DNA of 64,000 nt, taken from Allobosea sp. OK403. Lineage in GTDB: Bacteria > Pseudomonadota > Alphaproteobacteria > Rhizobiales > Beijerinckiaceae. The stretch spans positions 128,779 to 192,778 of the forward strand of contig NZ_FOQV01000009.1 of NCBI RefSeq assembly GCF_900113835.1. The letters are read 5' to 3'. The notes under the pieces are model-generated. The model had not been told where the DNA came from, ran no database searches, and saw only the letters and a list, made by a program, of their open reading frames with translations. How positions within the stretch are numbered: position 1 is the stretch's first letter; each line of letters starts with the position of its first letter. Below are positions 17,854 through 26,918 of the stretch, in pieces. A program made the position numbers and the translations under genes.

Positions 17854-18711
17854 ATGAACGATTGGGATGACGACCTGACCAACGGGCAGGCGAGCGCAAG
17901 CGCGCCAGCCGACGGAGAACAGTCTGAGGACGAGGCCACGGTAAAAGCCGCGGAAGCGTCCGGAACAGGGACTGGCGAGCATGACGGCGCTGAAGGCCAG
18001 CAGGCTGACGGCGCCGGCGAAGAGGAAGAGCAGGACAAGCCGAAGAAGCGGCGCTCCGGCGTCGAACGGCTGAAGCGGGAGCGCGATGCGCTTCGCGATG
18101 AGGTCGAGCTTCTGCGCAGTCGCACCCCGGTGGTCGACGATGGCGCGGCGATCGACAGCCTTGTGCGAAGGGAAATCGGCGACCCGCCCAGCGAAGACGC
18201 GTTCAGGGGTGATTGGTTCGCTTACGAGCGGGCCATGACCGCCTATGAGGCGGAACGTAGGATCGTCACCCGTGAGGTGAAGGCGCTGGCGAGCCAGGTT
18301 GCCTCTCACTCCGCCGAGCGGATGAGCGATCTTGTCGAGGATTTCAATGATCGCGTCGCTGACGCGGTCAAGGTGATCCCCGACTTCCTCGATGTCGTCG
18401 GCAAGACGAATGACAGGACGCATCCCGTCTCCCCCATCGTCGGGCAGCTCATTCTCGAAAGCGAGAAGGGGGCGCTGCTGCAATACCACTTCGCCAGGAA
18501 TCCCGCCGATCTGCGCCGCCTCAACGGATTGTCGCCGCTCGGCGCCGCCCGTGAAATCGGCAAGATCGAGGCTCGCCTGTCCCTGGCCAAGCCCACCACC
18601 GCAACCAGAGCCCCACCGCCCGTAACCGCTCCCAAGGGCGGCGCCAGCCCATCGAGCCAGGAGGCCCGCATGGAGGCGTATCTCAAGCGGCAATACGGCG
18701 ACCGGGCATAA
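17854..18711 (+). CDS. Phage scaffolding protein (probable)
   Basis: 285 aa, highly charged. An acidic N-terminus (GEEEEQDKPKKRRSG) is followed by a coiled coil (VERLKRERDALRDEVELLRS), a helical middle, a proline/alanine linker and a basic C-terminal helix ending AYLKRQYGDRA. A basic C-terminal helix that docks the coat protein is a hallmark of P22-type scaffolds. It sits between portal and coat, exactly the P22 gene 8 position. Sequence identity to P22 gp8 is not apparent, so the call rests on composition and synteny. Confidence 0.8.
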   Translation: MNDWDDDLTNGQASASAPADGEQSEDEATVKAAEASGTGTGEHDGAEGQQADGAGEEEEQDKPKKRRSGVERLKRERDALRDEVELLRSRTPVVDDGAAIDSLVRREIGDPPSEDAFRGDWFAYERAMTAYEAERRIVTREVKALASQVASHSAERMSDLVEDFNDRVADAVKVIPDFLDVVGKTNDRTHPVSPIVGQLILESEKGALLQYHFARNPADLRRLNGLSPLGAAREIGKIEARLSLAKPTTATRAPPPVTAPKGGASPSSQEARMEAYLKRQYGDRA

Positions 18712-18729
18712 CTTTCAGGAACAGCCAAC

Positions 18730-19965
18730 ATGGCAAACACCACGCTGACCCCCTCCATCGTCGCCAAAACGGCGGTGCGCATTCTCGAAAACGAGCTCGT
18801 CATGGCCGGCATGGTCTATCGCGGCTATGAGGACGAGTTCGACAAGAAGGTGAACGGCTACTCTGCCGGCGACACCATCACGATCCGGAAACCCACGGAT
18901 TTCACCGTGCGTGACGGCGCCGTGATGGCGAGCCAGGACGTCACGGAAGGGCGGACCACGATCACGGTCGACAAGCAGAAGGGCGTCGATTTCGCCTTCA
19001 CCTCGAAAGAGCTGACGCTGAACATCGACGAGCTCGCCGAGCGCGTCATCAAGCCCGCCATGGTCCAGCTCGCCAACCAGATCGATCTCGACGTGATGGC
19101 GGAATACAAGAACATCCCCAACTGGGTCGGCACGCCCGGCCAGACCGTGGATGCTTTTGCCGACTTCGCCAAGGCGCCGACGCGGATGGATCTCGGCGCC
19201 GTGCCGCAGGACATGCGCTCCGGCGTGCTGAGCCCGACCGATTACTGGGCGATGGCCGGCTCGCAGACGGCGCTCTACATGCAGAACGTCGCGCAAGGCG
19301 CCTATCGCAAAGGCCGTATCGGCGAGATCGGCGGCATCGACACCTATATGTCGCAGAATGTGCCGACGCATATTGTCGGCCCGCTCGGCGGCACGCCGCT
19401 GGTCAATGGCGGGGCGCAGGGCGTGACCTATGCCGCGGTCAAGGACACCGGCATCCAGTCCCTGATCACCGATGGCTGGACGGCTGCGGCTGCCGCCCGC
19501 GTCAAGGCCGGCGACGTCTTCACCATCGCTGGTGTCTTCGACGTGAACCCGGTGACCAAGGCGACCCTGCCGCATCTGAAGATGTTCGTCGTCAAGGCGG
19601 ACGCGTCCTCGGATGCCTCGGGCAACGCGACGCTGACGATCTCGCCGCCGATCATCACGTCGGGCGCCTTCCAGACGGTCTCGGCTGTGCCCGCGGACAA
19701 TGCCGCGATGACATTTTTCGGCGCTGCCGGAACTGGTTACGCCCAGAATCTCGTCTTCCACAAGAATGCGTTCGCCCTGGTCGTGGTGCCGCTGGTGAAG
19801 CCGCCGGGCGCCGTCGATGTCTCGCGCGAGACCTACAAGAACATCAATGCGCGCGTGATCCCGGTCTATGACGGCACCAACGACAAATCGGCCTGGCGTC
19901 TCGATATCCTCTACGGTGTCAAGACGGTCGATCCGCGTCTCGCGGTCCGCCTGTCGGGCAGCTGA
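18730..19965 (+). CDS. Major capsid protein, P22 coat family
   Basis: 411 aa, matching the usual P22 gp5 size (about 430). It starts ANTTLTPSIVAKTAVRILEN, continues with MVYRGYEDEF, GDTITIRKP, QKGVDFAFTSKELTL and MAEYKNIPNWVGTP, the N-arm and HK97-fold pattern of P22 coat proteins. The C-terminal YDGTNDKSAWRLDILYGVKTVDPRLAVRLSG is also characteristic. It starts 18 bp after the scaffold gene. It appears intact and is the strongest marker that the module is podoviral. Confidence 0.94.
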   Translation: MANTTLTPSIVAKTAVRILENELVMAGMVYRGYEDEFDKKVNGYSAGDTITIRKPTDFTVRDGAVMASQDVTEGRTTITVDKQKGVDFAFTSKELTLNIDELAERVIKPAMVQLANQIDLDVMAEYKNIPNWVGTPGQTVDAFADFAKAPTRMDLGAVPQDMRSGVLSPTDYWAMAGSQTALYMQNVAQGAYRKGRIGEIGGIDTYMSQNVPTHIVGPLGGTPLVNGGAQGVTYAAVKDTGIQSLITDGWTAAAAARVKAGDVFTIAGVFDVNPVTKATLPHLKMFVVKADASSDASGNATLTISPPIITSGAFQTVSAVPADNAAMTFFGAAGTGYAQNLVFHKNAFALVVVPLVKPPGAVDVSRETYKNINARVIPVYDGTNDKSAWRLDILYGVKTVDPRLAVRLSGS

Positions 19966-20087
19966 GCGGGCTGATGGCCGGCAACAGGAGGGGCGGTCTT
20001 CGGGCCGCCCCTTTGCGTTGGCGGGGCGTGATCCTGACGGCCTTCGGGCATTCCACGCTGCCCGAACCGTCAATTGCGAGCATGAGC

Positions 20088-20174
20088 CGTCATTGCGAGC
20101 GAAGCGAAGCAATCCAGAAGGTCTCGCTCGACGGCCCCTGGATTGCTTCGTCGCTGACGCTCCTCGCAATGACG
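20088..20174. repeat. Hairpin repeat (family C) inside phage module
   Basis: Inverted arms cgtcattgcgagcgaagcgaagcaatcc and ggattgcttcgtcgctgacgctcctcgcaatgacg surround a short loop. This is a widespread host-type intergenic hairpin in Rhizobiales. It lies between the coat gene and the gp4-like gene. Confidence 0.8.
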
Positions 20175-20219
20175 GGGTGGCCGTGCCGAAGCCCAGGAAT
20201 TGCAGCACAGGAAGCGCAG

Positions 20220-20264
20220 CCCTCATCCTTCGAGACGCCGCTCCGCATCTGCTCAGGATGAGGG
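20220..20264. repeat. Hairpin repeat (family D) inside phage module
   Basis: The arms ccctcatcctt and ctcaggatgaggg flank a GC-rich loop. Similar half-copies occur near 11915, 58297 and 58565 in host DNA. Confidence 0.7.
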
Positions 20265-20319
20265 CTCACGTTTCCAAACGGTCCCTTAAACCCGCCCCCT
20301 TTCATTCACGAGACAAACC

Positions 20320-20694
20320 ATGAGCCAGACCAAAGCCGATCTCGTTCGCGAGGTGCTCGGAGAGCTGTTTTCGCTGGCCTCGGGGCAGGTGCCCAGCGCT
20401 GAGGATACCGCCTTCGTCGAGCAGCGCATCGACCCGACGCTGGCGGCGCTCGCCAAGCGCAACGTCATCTATATCCCCGATGCCGAGGAGATCGAGGACG
20501 AGGTCTTTGACGCGCTCGTGGCTTATCTCGCGCAGATCTGCGGCCCGAAATTCGGCCGGTCGCGCGACCTTGCAGCCAAGCAGATGGCGGAGGATGAGCT
20601 GCGCACGGTCCAGCGCATCGGCAGCGGAACCGGCCGGATGCTGCGCATCGACCGCGCGCTTGTGTCCCGCCGCCACTATCGGAGCATCTTCTGA
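20320..20694 (+). CDS. P22 gp4-like tail accessory / head completion protein
   Basis: 124 aa, mostly helical: TKADLVREVLGELFSLASGQ then FVEQRIDPTLAALAKRNVIYIPD and FDALVAYLAQICGPKFGRSRD. Size, composition and position (after coat, before the gp10-like protein) match gp4, which binds below the portal as the first tail factor. The stop overlaps the next start as TGATG. Assigned mainly from synteny and helical pattern. Confidence 0.78.
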   Translation: MSQTKADLVREVLGELFSLASGQVPSAEDTAFVEQRIDPTLAALAKRNVIYIPDAEEIEDEVFDALVAYLAQICGPKFGRSRDLAAKQMAEDELRTVQRIGSGTGRMLRIDRALVSRRHYRSIF

Positions 20695-22067
20695 TGCCGC
20701 CGCTTCCTTTCCCGAAATCCTCGACGCCGGGCGTGCGGCCGGGCGAGGGCGAGGGCCGCTATGTCAATTGCTATCCGGTGCAGGAGGGGGATCGCTCCTA
20801 TGTGCGCCGTGTCGCCGGACTGACCCGCAGCGTGGCGACGGGGAAGACCGGCGTTCGCGGCCTGCTCGATGTCAACGGCGTCAGCTATGTCGTGTTCACC
20901 GGCGCTGTCGTCACGGTTGCCGCTGACGGCACTGTCACGACGCTGACGGGCGCAATTCCGGGCTCCGACGGCGTCACGCTGGCGCGCAACAACAAGGTCA
21001 CCGATGGCGTCTCGACGCCCGACATCGTCGCCGTGCGCGAGGGTGGCGGCGCCTATCTCCTGAGCGGGACGGCGGTTGCCGCCTATCCCGATGCGGACCT
21101 GCCGGCGACGGTCAACAGCGTCGATTTTCTCGGCGGCTATTTCCTGTTTTCGATTCCCGATGGCCGGCTCTTCGCCTCGGAGCTCAATGCGACGCAGATC
21201 AACGCGCTGAGCTTCACCACGGCGGAAAGCCGCTCGGATGGTTTGCGCAGGGTCGCGGTCCAGGGCTCGCTGGCCTATGGCTTCGGCGGCTCCACCATCG
21301 AGCCCTACCAGAATGTCGGGACATTGCCATTTCCGCTGCAAAGGGCGGCGACCGTGCCCCCTGTCGGCATCCTGACCACCATGGCGGTCGCCGGGTTTCA
21401 GGAGACCTGGAACGGCCCGCTTTATTTCGTCGCCTCGGACAGGACGGTCAAGGCGCTGTCGGGCTATGAGACGGCGACGATCTCCACCCCGGATGTCGAC
21501 CGCTTCATCGCGGCCTCCAGCGCAGCCACGGTTGCGGTCGATGTCTTTGCCTGGCAGGGCCGGCAGTTCGTCACTGTCTCCAGCGAGAGCGGGAGCTGGA
21601 TCTACGACACCGTCGAGCGCTCCTGGCATGAGCGCCTGAGTATCGGGGCCGCCCGCTGGCGCGCGACGCGCTCGATCTATTCGAATGGGCAATGGCTGTT
21701 CGGGGATACGCTGTCGGGCGATCTCCTGACGCTGTCGGGCACGCTGACGGAGAACGGGGCTGCGCTCAGTGGCCTCATCCAGTCCGGCCCGCTGAAGGAC
21801 TTCCCGGCCCGCGTCGCGGCCGGGCTCTCCGCCGATTTCACGCAAGCTCAGATCACGATCTATGTCTCCTGGTCGCATGATGGCGGCAAGAGCTGGAGCA
21901 GCGAGCTTCAGCGCTCGCTTGCTGATGCGGACACATGGCCGGTCAGCGTCGCCAATCTCGGGCTTTCCAGCCATGCCGGCCTCATCCTCCGCTTCCGCTG
22001 GGAGGGTTCGGCCGATTTCTCCTTTCTCGGCGCGACAGCCGACCGGATCGATGCGAGGGCCGCCTGA
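20694..22067 (+). CDS. P22 gp10-like packaged-DNA stabilisation protein
   Basis: 457 aa, similar in length to P22 gp10 (472). It begins PPLPFPKSSTPGVRPGEGEGRYVNCYPV, the usual opening of this family, and continues as an all-beta propeller-like protein with repeated strands (YFLFSIPDGRLFASELNA, WNGPLYFVASDRTVKALSGYE, GSWIYDTVERSWHERL). It forms the hexameric tail tube segment that keeps DNA in the head. It is coupled to both neighbours by 1-nt overlaps. Confidence 0.88.
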   Translation: MPPLPFPKSSTPGVRPGEGEGRYVNCYPVQEGDRSYVRRVAGLTRSVATGKTGVRGLLDVNGVSYVVFTGAVVTVAADGTVTTLTGAIPGSDGVTLARNNKVTDGVSTPDIVAVREGGGAYLLSGTAVAAYPDADLPATVNSVDFLGGYFLFSIPDGRLFASELNATQINALSFTTAESRSDGLRRVAVQGSLAYGFGGSTIEPYQNVGTLPFPLQRAATVPPVGILTTMAVAGFQETWNGPLYFVASDRTVKALSGYETATISTPDVDRFIAASSAATVAVDVFAWQGRQFVTVSSESGSWIYDTVERSWHERLSIGAARWRATRSIYSNGQWLFGDTLSGDLLTLSGTLTENGAALSGLIQSGPLKDFPARVAAGLSADFTQAQITIYVSWSHDGGKSWSSELQRSLADADTWPVSVANLGLSSHAGLILRFRWEGSADFSFLGATADRIDARAA

Positions 22068-22927
22068 TGGCCTATTTCGACCCGCTGACCGTGCCCGCTA
22101 TCATGCCGGTGACGGTCAGGCGCACCAATGAGCAAGGCTTTCCCAGGCAGGCGCTGCTCGATTACGAGCAGGCGCTGCAAGCCTGGATGAAGTCGAACGT
22201 CGCCAACACCAACACGCGGCTGAACCTGGTCTCCGACGAGGTCGACGGCGCTTATGCGGCCGTCGCGACGGAGGCCATCGCGCGCGCGGCAGGCGATTCC
22301 GCGCTGGCGGCCGAGCTCACCACGCTTGAGACGACGGTCGGCGACAACACGGCCGAACTCGATATCCTCAGCGCCTCCATCGATGGCATCGCCGTCAAAT
22401 ACGCCGTCACGGGCACGATCAACGGCGTCACCGGCGGCTTTGTCCTGACCGGCATTCAGAAGCTCGGTGGCGGCGCCTCCTATCTGCTGGAGATCACCAG
22501 CGATGTCGTCATCAACGGCAACCTGCTTGTCACCGGCACGGTCGAGACGGTCGCGGTCGCCAGCCACGCCATCAGCCAGGTCGCTTTCTCGGCCAGCGGC
22601 GGCATCAATACCGGTGTCGGCATCACCGTGCGGGCCGGCGCCACCGTGGCGATCACCGCCTCGTTCAACGGCTTGGCCGGCTCCTATTTCCCGCTCTCGG
22701 CATCGCCGGGCACTGTCTATGTCGAGCGCGACGGCGTCCTGATCGGTTCCGTGGCGACGAATTTCGAGGCCTCGGGCTCCGGCTCTTCAGCCGGCATTTC
22801 CTTCCTCCAGACCACCGTTCTCTGCCAGGACAGCCCCGGCGGCGGCTACCATGATTACATCGTCCATTCCGGCAACGGGGCCGGCGTCGGCGGCGTCGCC
22901 ATCCTCGTTCAGGAGTTGGCGCGATGA
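22067..22927 (+). CDS. Phage tail needle/fibre-like protein
   Basis: 286 aa. A short N-terminal domain (MAYFDPLTVPAIMPVTVRRT) leads into a coiled coil (LAAELTTLETTVGDNTAELDILSASIDGIA) and then a beta-rich C-terminal half (SYLLEITSDVVINGNLLVTGTVETV) like that of tail tip and fibre proteins. The position after the gp10-like gene is where P22 encodes the gp26 needle, and a trimeric coiled coil with a beta tip fits a needle. ATG at 22067 overlaps the previous stop. The exact role is inferred. Confidence 0.7.
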   Translation: MAYFDPLTVPAIMPVTVRRTNEQGFPRQALLDYEQALQAWMKSNVANTNTRLNLVSDEVDGAYAAVATEAIARAAGDSALAAELTTLETTVGDNTAELDILSASIDGIAVKYAVTGTINGVTGGFVLTGIQKLGGGASYLLEITSDVVINGNLLVTGTVETVAVASHAISQVAFSASGGINTGVGITVRAGATVAITASFNGLAGSYFPLSASPGTVYVERDGVLIGSVATNFEASGSGSSAGISFLQTTVLCQDSPGGGYHDYIVHSGNGAGVGGVAILVQELAR

Positions 22928-23310
22928 CGGTGGGGCCTGCTGTCGCCTTCGTGCGCTATGACGAGACCGGGGCGGTGACGGAATGGGGCCGCATGGCGCT
23001 GGGCGTCATCGAGCGGCAGAGGCAGGCCGGCGCGCGGATCATCGCCGGCGGTGGCGGCCCGGATTTCTATGTCGATCTCGAGACAAGCGAGGCCCGGCCC
23101 AAGCAGGACAATCCGGCCTGGCTCGACGGCATGACGCTGCGCGACGTGCCCGTACCGGCAACCGTGATGATCGGGCGCACGGCCTATGCGGTCACCGACC
23201 CGGTCGTCGAGCTCGAATTCCCGCTGCCGGGACCCTACGCGGTCGAGGTCCGGTCGCTGCGCCACCTCACCAGGACATTCGAGTGCAAGACATTCGAGGT
23301 GACCCCGTGA
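22924..23310 (+). CDS. Phage hypothetical protein
   Basis: 128 aa, ATGA overlap with the needle/fibre gene. Compact alpha/beta composition: VAFVRYDETGAVTEWGRM, then a middle segment DFYVDLETSEARPKQDNPAWLD and a beta-rich end LEFPLPGPYAVEVRSL. No catalytic motif was recognised. Tight coupling to tail genes suggests a structural or assembly role, perhaps tip or fibre assembly. Confidence 0.7.
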   Translation: MTVGPAVAFVRYDETGAVTEWGRMALGVIERQRQAGARIIAGGGGPDFYVDLETSEARPKQDNPAWLDGMTLRDVPVPATVMIGRTAYAVTDPVVELEFPLPGPYAVEVRSLRHLTRTFECKTFEVTP

Positions 23311-23528
23311 AGATCGTGCATCGCGACGATTACCGCGCCCGCAGGGCTGCCGATTATCCGGCCCTGACCGAGCTGGCCGACGCCCTGGTCCACCAGCAGG
23401 CCGGAGACGGTGCGAAGCTGCGCGCCTATCTCGACGCCTGCCGGGCCGTCAAAGCGCGCTATCCGAAGCCGGATCCGGTGGAATCCGAAGCGTCGGAACC
23501 CAAGATATCGGAACGCAAGGCAACCTGA
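23307..23528 (+). CDS. Small phage protein, GTG start
   Basis: 73 aa starting at GTG 23307, which overlaps the previous stop (GTGA). The sequence VKIVHRDDYRARRAADYPALTELADALVHQQAGDG is helical and charged, with a proline/glutamate-rich end. The overlap and continued reading frame support translation; the role is unknown. Confidence 0.6.
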   Translation: MKIVHRDDYRARRAADYPALTELADALVHQQAGDGAKLRAYLDACRAVKARYPKPDPVESEASEPKISERKAT

Positions 23529-23577
23529 TCCCCTTCAGCGCCGAGCGCTGGCGTTATTCTCGCCCGTCATCCCCCGC

Positions 23578-23724
23578 GCCGTCATTCCGGGACATGGCGC
23601 AGCCATGGGCCCGGAACCCAGAACCGATGCGCGCCCTCGTGAAGCGCGCCGGTACCCCCTCCCAAGCTGCGGCATCGGTTCTGGGTTCCGGGCTCGATCC
23701 TTCGGATCGCCCCGGAATGACGGC
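23578..23724. repeat. Long hairpin repeat (family B), second phage copy
   Basis: The outer arms gccgtcattccggg and ccccggaatgacggc enclose a second inverted pair, cccggaacccagaaccgatgc and gcatcggttctgggttccggg. It occupies nearly all of the gap before the next virion gene. Confidence 0.78.
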
Positions 23725-23776
23725 TGAGCTTCAGTCACAAGCCGGTCCCAAAGGCCGTTGGCATAAGGAAACCATC

Positions 23777-24583
23777 ATGGCTTCAGTTTTTTCAGGCCGC
23801 GCCGGGCGACTGGCGGGCATATGGGCGGCCGACCAGGCCCAGAACAACTACAACCAGCAGCAGGGCACGCTTGCCGAGGGGCGCGACAACTCGCTCTCGG
23901 CGATCGATTCCGGGCGGACATCGAGCCTGGCGGCGCTGGGCCAGGGCTATGGCGCCGCCGTCCCCGAGTACCAGGCGGCGATCGACCGCTTCAACCCCTG
24001 GACTGAGGCCGGCAAGAGCGCGCTGACGACCTATCAGAACAGCCTTGGGCAGAACGGCACTGAGGGCAATGCGGCGGCGGTCGCACAGTTCCAAGCCTCG
24101 CCCGGCTACCAGTATCAGGTCGATCAGGCGACGGATGCGGTCGCGCGCAAGGCCTCCGCGCTCGGCGCGCTCGGCTCCGGCAACACCATGCAGGCGATCA
24201 CCGACCGCGCCGCGAACCTCGCCAACCAGGAATATGGCGGCTGGCAGGACCGGCTCAACGGCCTGTCGAATACCGGCCTGCAGGCGACAGGCCAGCAGGC
24301 CGGCATCCAGCAGGGTCTCGGCAATCTCTACGCCCAGCAGGGCCGCGACCAGTCGAATGTTTACACGAACGCCGCCGGCCAGGAGGCCGGGATCTATACC
24401 GGCTATGCCAACTCGAATGCGAGCGCGCTGGGCAATCTCGGCCAGACCATCATCGGTGCCGGCACCGGTGCGCTGATGGCGGGCCAGACCGCGGCCCAGA
24501 ACCGGCTCAATTTCGGGATGGGGCTCGCCAATCTCGGGGCATCCCTGTTCGGCAGCGCCATGGGCGCAAAGAAGGTGGCTTGA
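23777..24583 (+). CDS. Phage internal (DNA ejection) protein candidate
   Basis: 268 aa from ATG 23777 (aaggaa 7 nt upstream). Rich in Ala, Gln, Asn and Gly, with repeated motifs (NNYNQQQGTLAEG, ASPGYQYQVDQATDAVARKASALGALGSGNTMQAI, TGQQAGIQQGLGNLYAQQGRDQSNVYTNAAGQ) and a hydrophobic glycine-rich end. This composition is common in podoviral injected proteins (P22 gp7/gp20 positions). It is followed 2 bp later by the lysozyme-like gene. Confidence 0.7.
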   Translation: MASVFSGRAGRLAGIWAADQAQNNYNQQQGTLAEGRDNSLSAIDSGRTSSLAALGQGYGAAVPEYQAAIDRFNPWTEAGKSALTTYQNSLGQNGTEGNAAAVAQFQASPGYQYQVDQATDAVARKASALGALGSGNTMQAITDRAANLANQEYGGWQDRLNGLSNTGLQATGQQAGIQQGLGNLYAQQGRDQSNVYTNAAGQEAGIYTGYANSNASALGNLGQTIIGAGTGALMAGQTAAQNRLNFGMGLANLGASLFGSAMGAKKVA

Positions 24584-24584
24584 G

Positions 24585-25583
24585 ATGGCGCAACCCTGGA
24601 ATCTCGGACCTCCCGTCGTCGATTTCGCCCCGCTCTCGAAATTGGGGGAAAGCTACAACAACGCCTATGACCAAGCGCGCAAGCGCCAGAGCCTTGCCGA
24701 GATCGGCCAGAGGCTCGATGGCTCGCCCGAGGGCTATCTGAAGGTCGCCCAGGGCCTGCTCGCGGCGGGCGACGCCAGGGGCGCGGCGAGCATCCTTGCG
24801 CTCAGCGAGAAGGCGAGGGCGCGCGGGCAGGCGGGCGATGCCGAGGCGCGCAATCTCATGGCGCCGGGCGCGTCGTCGGCGGATGAACCGCAGGCCGCGT
24901 TTGCGCCGTCCACGCCCTCAGTCCCGGCGCAGCGCGCATTCAATCGCCCGGTGCAAGTGGCCGAGACTGAAGCAGATGTGCAGCGGCTCGAAACCGAGAT
25001 GGAGCAGCGCAATGGGTTTGGCTATGGCAACCCCGCTTTGCCGGCCGGCATGCGCAACAACAATCCCGGCAATCTCAAATATGCCGGCAACACGGCCTTT
25101 CCCGGCGTCCTCGGGCCGTCCCAAAATACCGACCAGGGCGACCCGCAAAGCGTGTTCAACTCGCCCGAGGCCGGCATGGCCGCCGCTCACGGCCTGGCCC
25201 TGCGCAAATACCAGGGCGGCAAGCGCACAGCCGATGCTCTGATCGCCGGCCGCAACGGCTGGACGCCGGGCAACCGCGCCGCGGCGATCAACATCGCGCG
25301 CGCGATGGGCCTTGCCCCGGATCAGGATCTGCAACTGGCCGATCCGCAGCGGGCGCAGGCCTTTCTGCAGGCGCTGATCGCGCAGGAGCATGGCGCGGCC
25401 GGCGCTCGGTATCCCTCCGACATGATCCAGTCCGCGGTGAACGGGCGCCTGGGTGGCGCACAAGTCGAGCAGGGGCAGGAGCAGGGGGCCCACGCCCAGC
25501 CGCAGGCTCGTGAGGGCTCACGCGCCCGCATGCCGGACGGCACGATCATCACTCTGCGCAACGGTCAGTGGAGGCCGGAATAA
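24585..25583 (+). CDS. Virion protein with structural-lysozyme-like domain
   Basis: 332 aa. The N-terminal 130 residues are helical and linker-like. Residues about 155-280 contain MRNNNPGNLKYAGNTAFPGVLG and FNSPEAGMAAAHGLALRKYQGG, the pattern of phage structural peptidoglycan-degrading domains. The C-terminus ARMPDGTIITLRNGQWRPE recurs, diverged, at 26841-26919. It probably helps DNA delivery through the cell wall. The stop overlaps the next ATG (TAATG). Confidence 0.75.
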   Translation: MAQPWNLGPPVVDFAPLSKLGESYNNAYDQARKRQSLAEIGQRLDGSPEGYLKVAQGLLAAGDARGAASILALSEKARARGQAGDAEARNLMAPGASSADEPQAAFAPSTPSVPAQRAFNRPVQVAETEADVQRLETEMEQRNGFGYGNPALPAGMRNNNPGNLKYAGNTAFPGVLGPSQNTDQGDPQSVFNSPEAGMAAAHGLALRKYQGGKRTADALIAGRNGWTPGNRAAAINIARAMGLAPDQDLQLADPQRAQAFLQALIAQEHGAAGARYPSDMIQSAVNGRLGGAQVEQGQEQGAHAQPQAREGSRARMPDGTIITLRNGQWRPE

Positions 25584-25704
25584 TGGCCGAGCTTCGTCCT
25601 TACGAGCCGAGCTGGCGCGACCGGCTTGGCCAATTGCTCATGGGCGATGGGCGGGCCTCGCCCGAGCGCCGCCGCTTCGTCACGGGCCTGCTCGGCTCGA
25701 CGGG

Positions 25705-25833
25705 CTAGAGCAGGATGCGAAAAAGTGGGATCCGGTTTTTCGCATCGATCCTGCTCTCACTTTTAGATGAGAGACGGATTCAGATGTCAGATGGGATCAC
25801 TCGGTGATCCCATCTGACATCATCCGGCTCTCG
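25705..25833. repeat. Interspersed repeat family A, copy 2 (inside a phage gene)
   Basis: It starts ctagagcaggatgcgaaaaa and ends catccggctct. It matches, in reverse orientation and nearly base for base, the host copy at 57412-57536, including the gagacggattcagat middle. It breaks the reading frame of the surrounding gene. Confidence 0.85.
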
Positions 25834-25844
25834 GGCAGACCGGC

Positions 25845-26852
25845 ATGTCGCTTATCGACCTGACGCCGCTGGCTGCGCCGCTCTCCGCCAATGAGGCATA
25901 CCGGGACTACCAGGAGGGGAATTACACAGGCGCTGCGCTGAACGGTCTTGGCGCCGTTATGGGCGCCACGTCGGCACTTTCGGGGATCGGAAAAGGAGCG
26001 AAAAGCCTAGCATCCAGAAGTACTTCGATCTATAATCCTCCGACTAAGACACTCCGTCCTTTCGAGGCCGATTACCCTGCCGGAGCGCCCACCGATGCAA
26101 GCGGAAAACTCACGCAAGATCTGGACGGAAGGCCGCTTACCGCAAGATATGTCGCCGGCCGAAATTACGTTGGCGAGGGCGATACCGGCATTCCAGCGTC
26201 TGCATATGACGCCATCGGAAAGGAAGGAACGGGCCGATTCCCTCAGGCGGTTACGTCGCGCGAGATCGGAGGGGATGCGGGACGGTATGTGGTAACAAGG
26301 GACCGGCGCTCCGGTAAGATTGTCGCCCGCGATACCTACGTAGACAAGAACCTCGCTCCCGACAGGTACTCCCGCGTCCTTGCACATGAGATCGGGCATG
26401 GCATTGACGAGTTGGCCGGGACCATCCCGACCGTCGGCCTCAGCGACGAAGTGAGGGGCGTCTATAACAGCCTGAACAACGGCCACCGGAATGCGGCGGG
26501 AACGGATGCCCGCGCCAACGCCAAGCCGTTCCTGCCGCAGCATAACGGCTACAAGGGCGATGATATTCCGCGCGAGTATATGGCTGAAGCCATCCGCGCC
26601 TACATGGCCGATCCAAATTACCTCAAGACTGTCGCGCCAAAGACGGCCGCCCGTATCCGCGAATACGTCAACCCCAATCCCAAGCTCAACCGGACGATCC
26701 AGTTCAACTCGATCGCGGCGCCTGCCGCTGGTCTTGCTGCCGGCGGTGCGGTTCTTGCCGGCTCAGACGATGCGAAGGCCTCGCCCATGGCGCCAGAGCT
26801 ACCTCCCGGCGCTGTCCTGATCGATGGGCCTCCCACTGACGCAGGCCCGTGA
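25845..26852 (+). CDS. HExxH metallopeptidase-like virion protein (remaining ORF)
   Basis: 335 aa. The zinc motif HEIGH is at residues 181-185, followed by DIPREYMAEAIRAYMADP about 60 residues later, a layout similar to anthrax lethal-factor-like zincins in which the second motif supplies the third ligand. The N-terminus (MSLIDLTPLAAPLSANEAYRDYQEG) lacks a clear ribosome-binding site, consistent with it being the rear part of a split gene. The C-terminus ends in ELPPGAVLIDGPP, echoing the start of the next protein. It was probably a virion protein; whether it is still made is doubtful. Confidence 0.7.
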   Translation: MSLIDLTPLAAPLSANEAYRDYQEGNYTGAALNGLGAVMGATSALSGIGKGAKSLASRSTSIYNPPTKTLRPFEADYPAGAPTDASGKLTQDLDGRPLTARYVAGRNYVGEGDTGIPASAYDAIGKEGTGRFPQAVTSREIGGDAGRYVVTRDRRSGKIVARDTYVDKNLAPDRYSRVLAHEIGHGIDELAGTIPTVGLSDEVRGVYNSLNNGHRNAAGTDARANAKPFLPQHNGYKGDDIPREYMAEAIRAYMADPNYLKTVAPKTAARIREYVNPNPKLNRTIQFNSIAAPAAGLAAGGAVLAGSDDAKASPMAPELPPGAVLIDGPPTDAGP

Positions 26853-26918
26853 AGGCTCACGCGCTCGCATGCCGGACGGCACAATCATCACTCTGCAGAA
26901 CAATCAGTGGGTACCATA

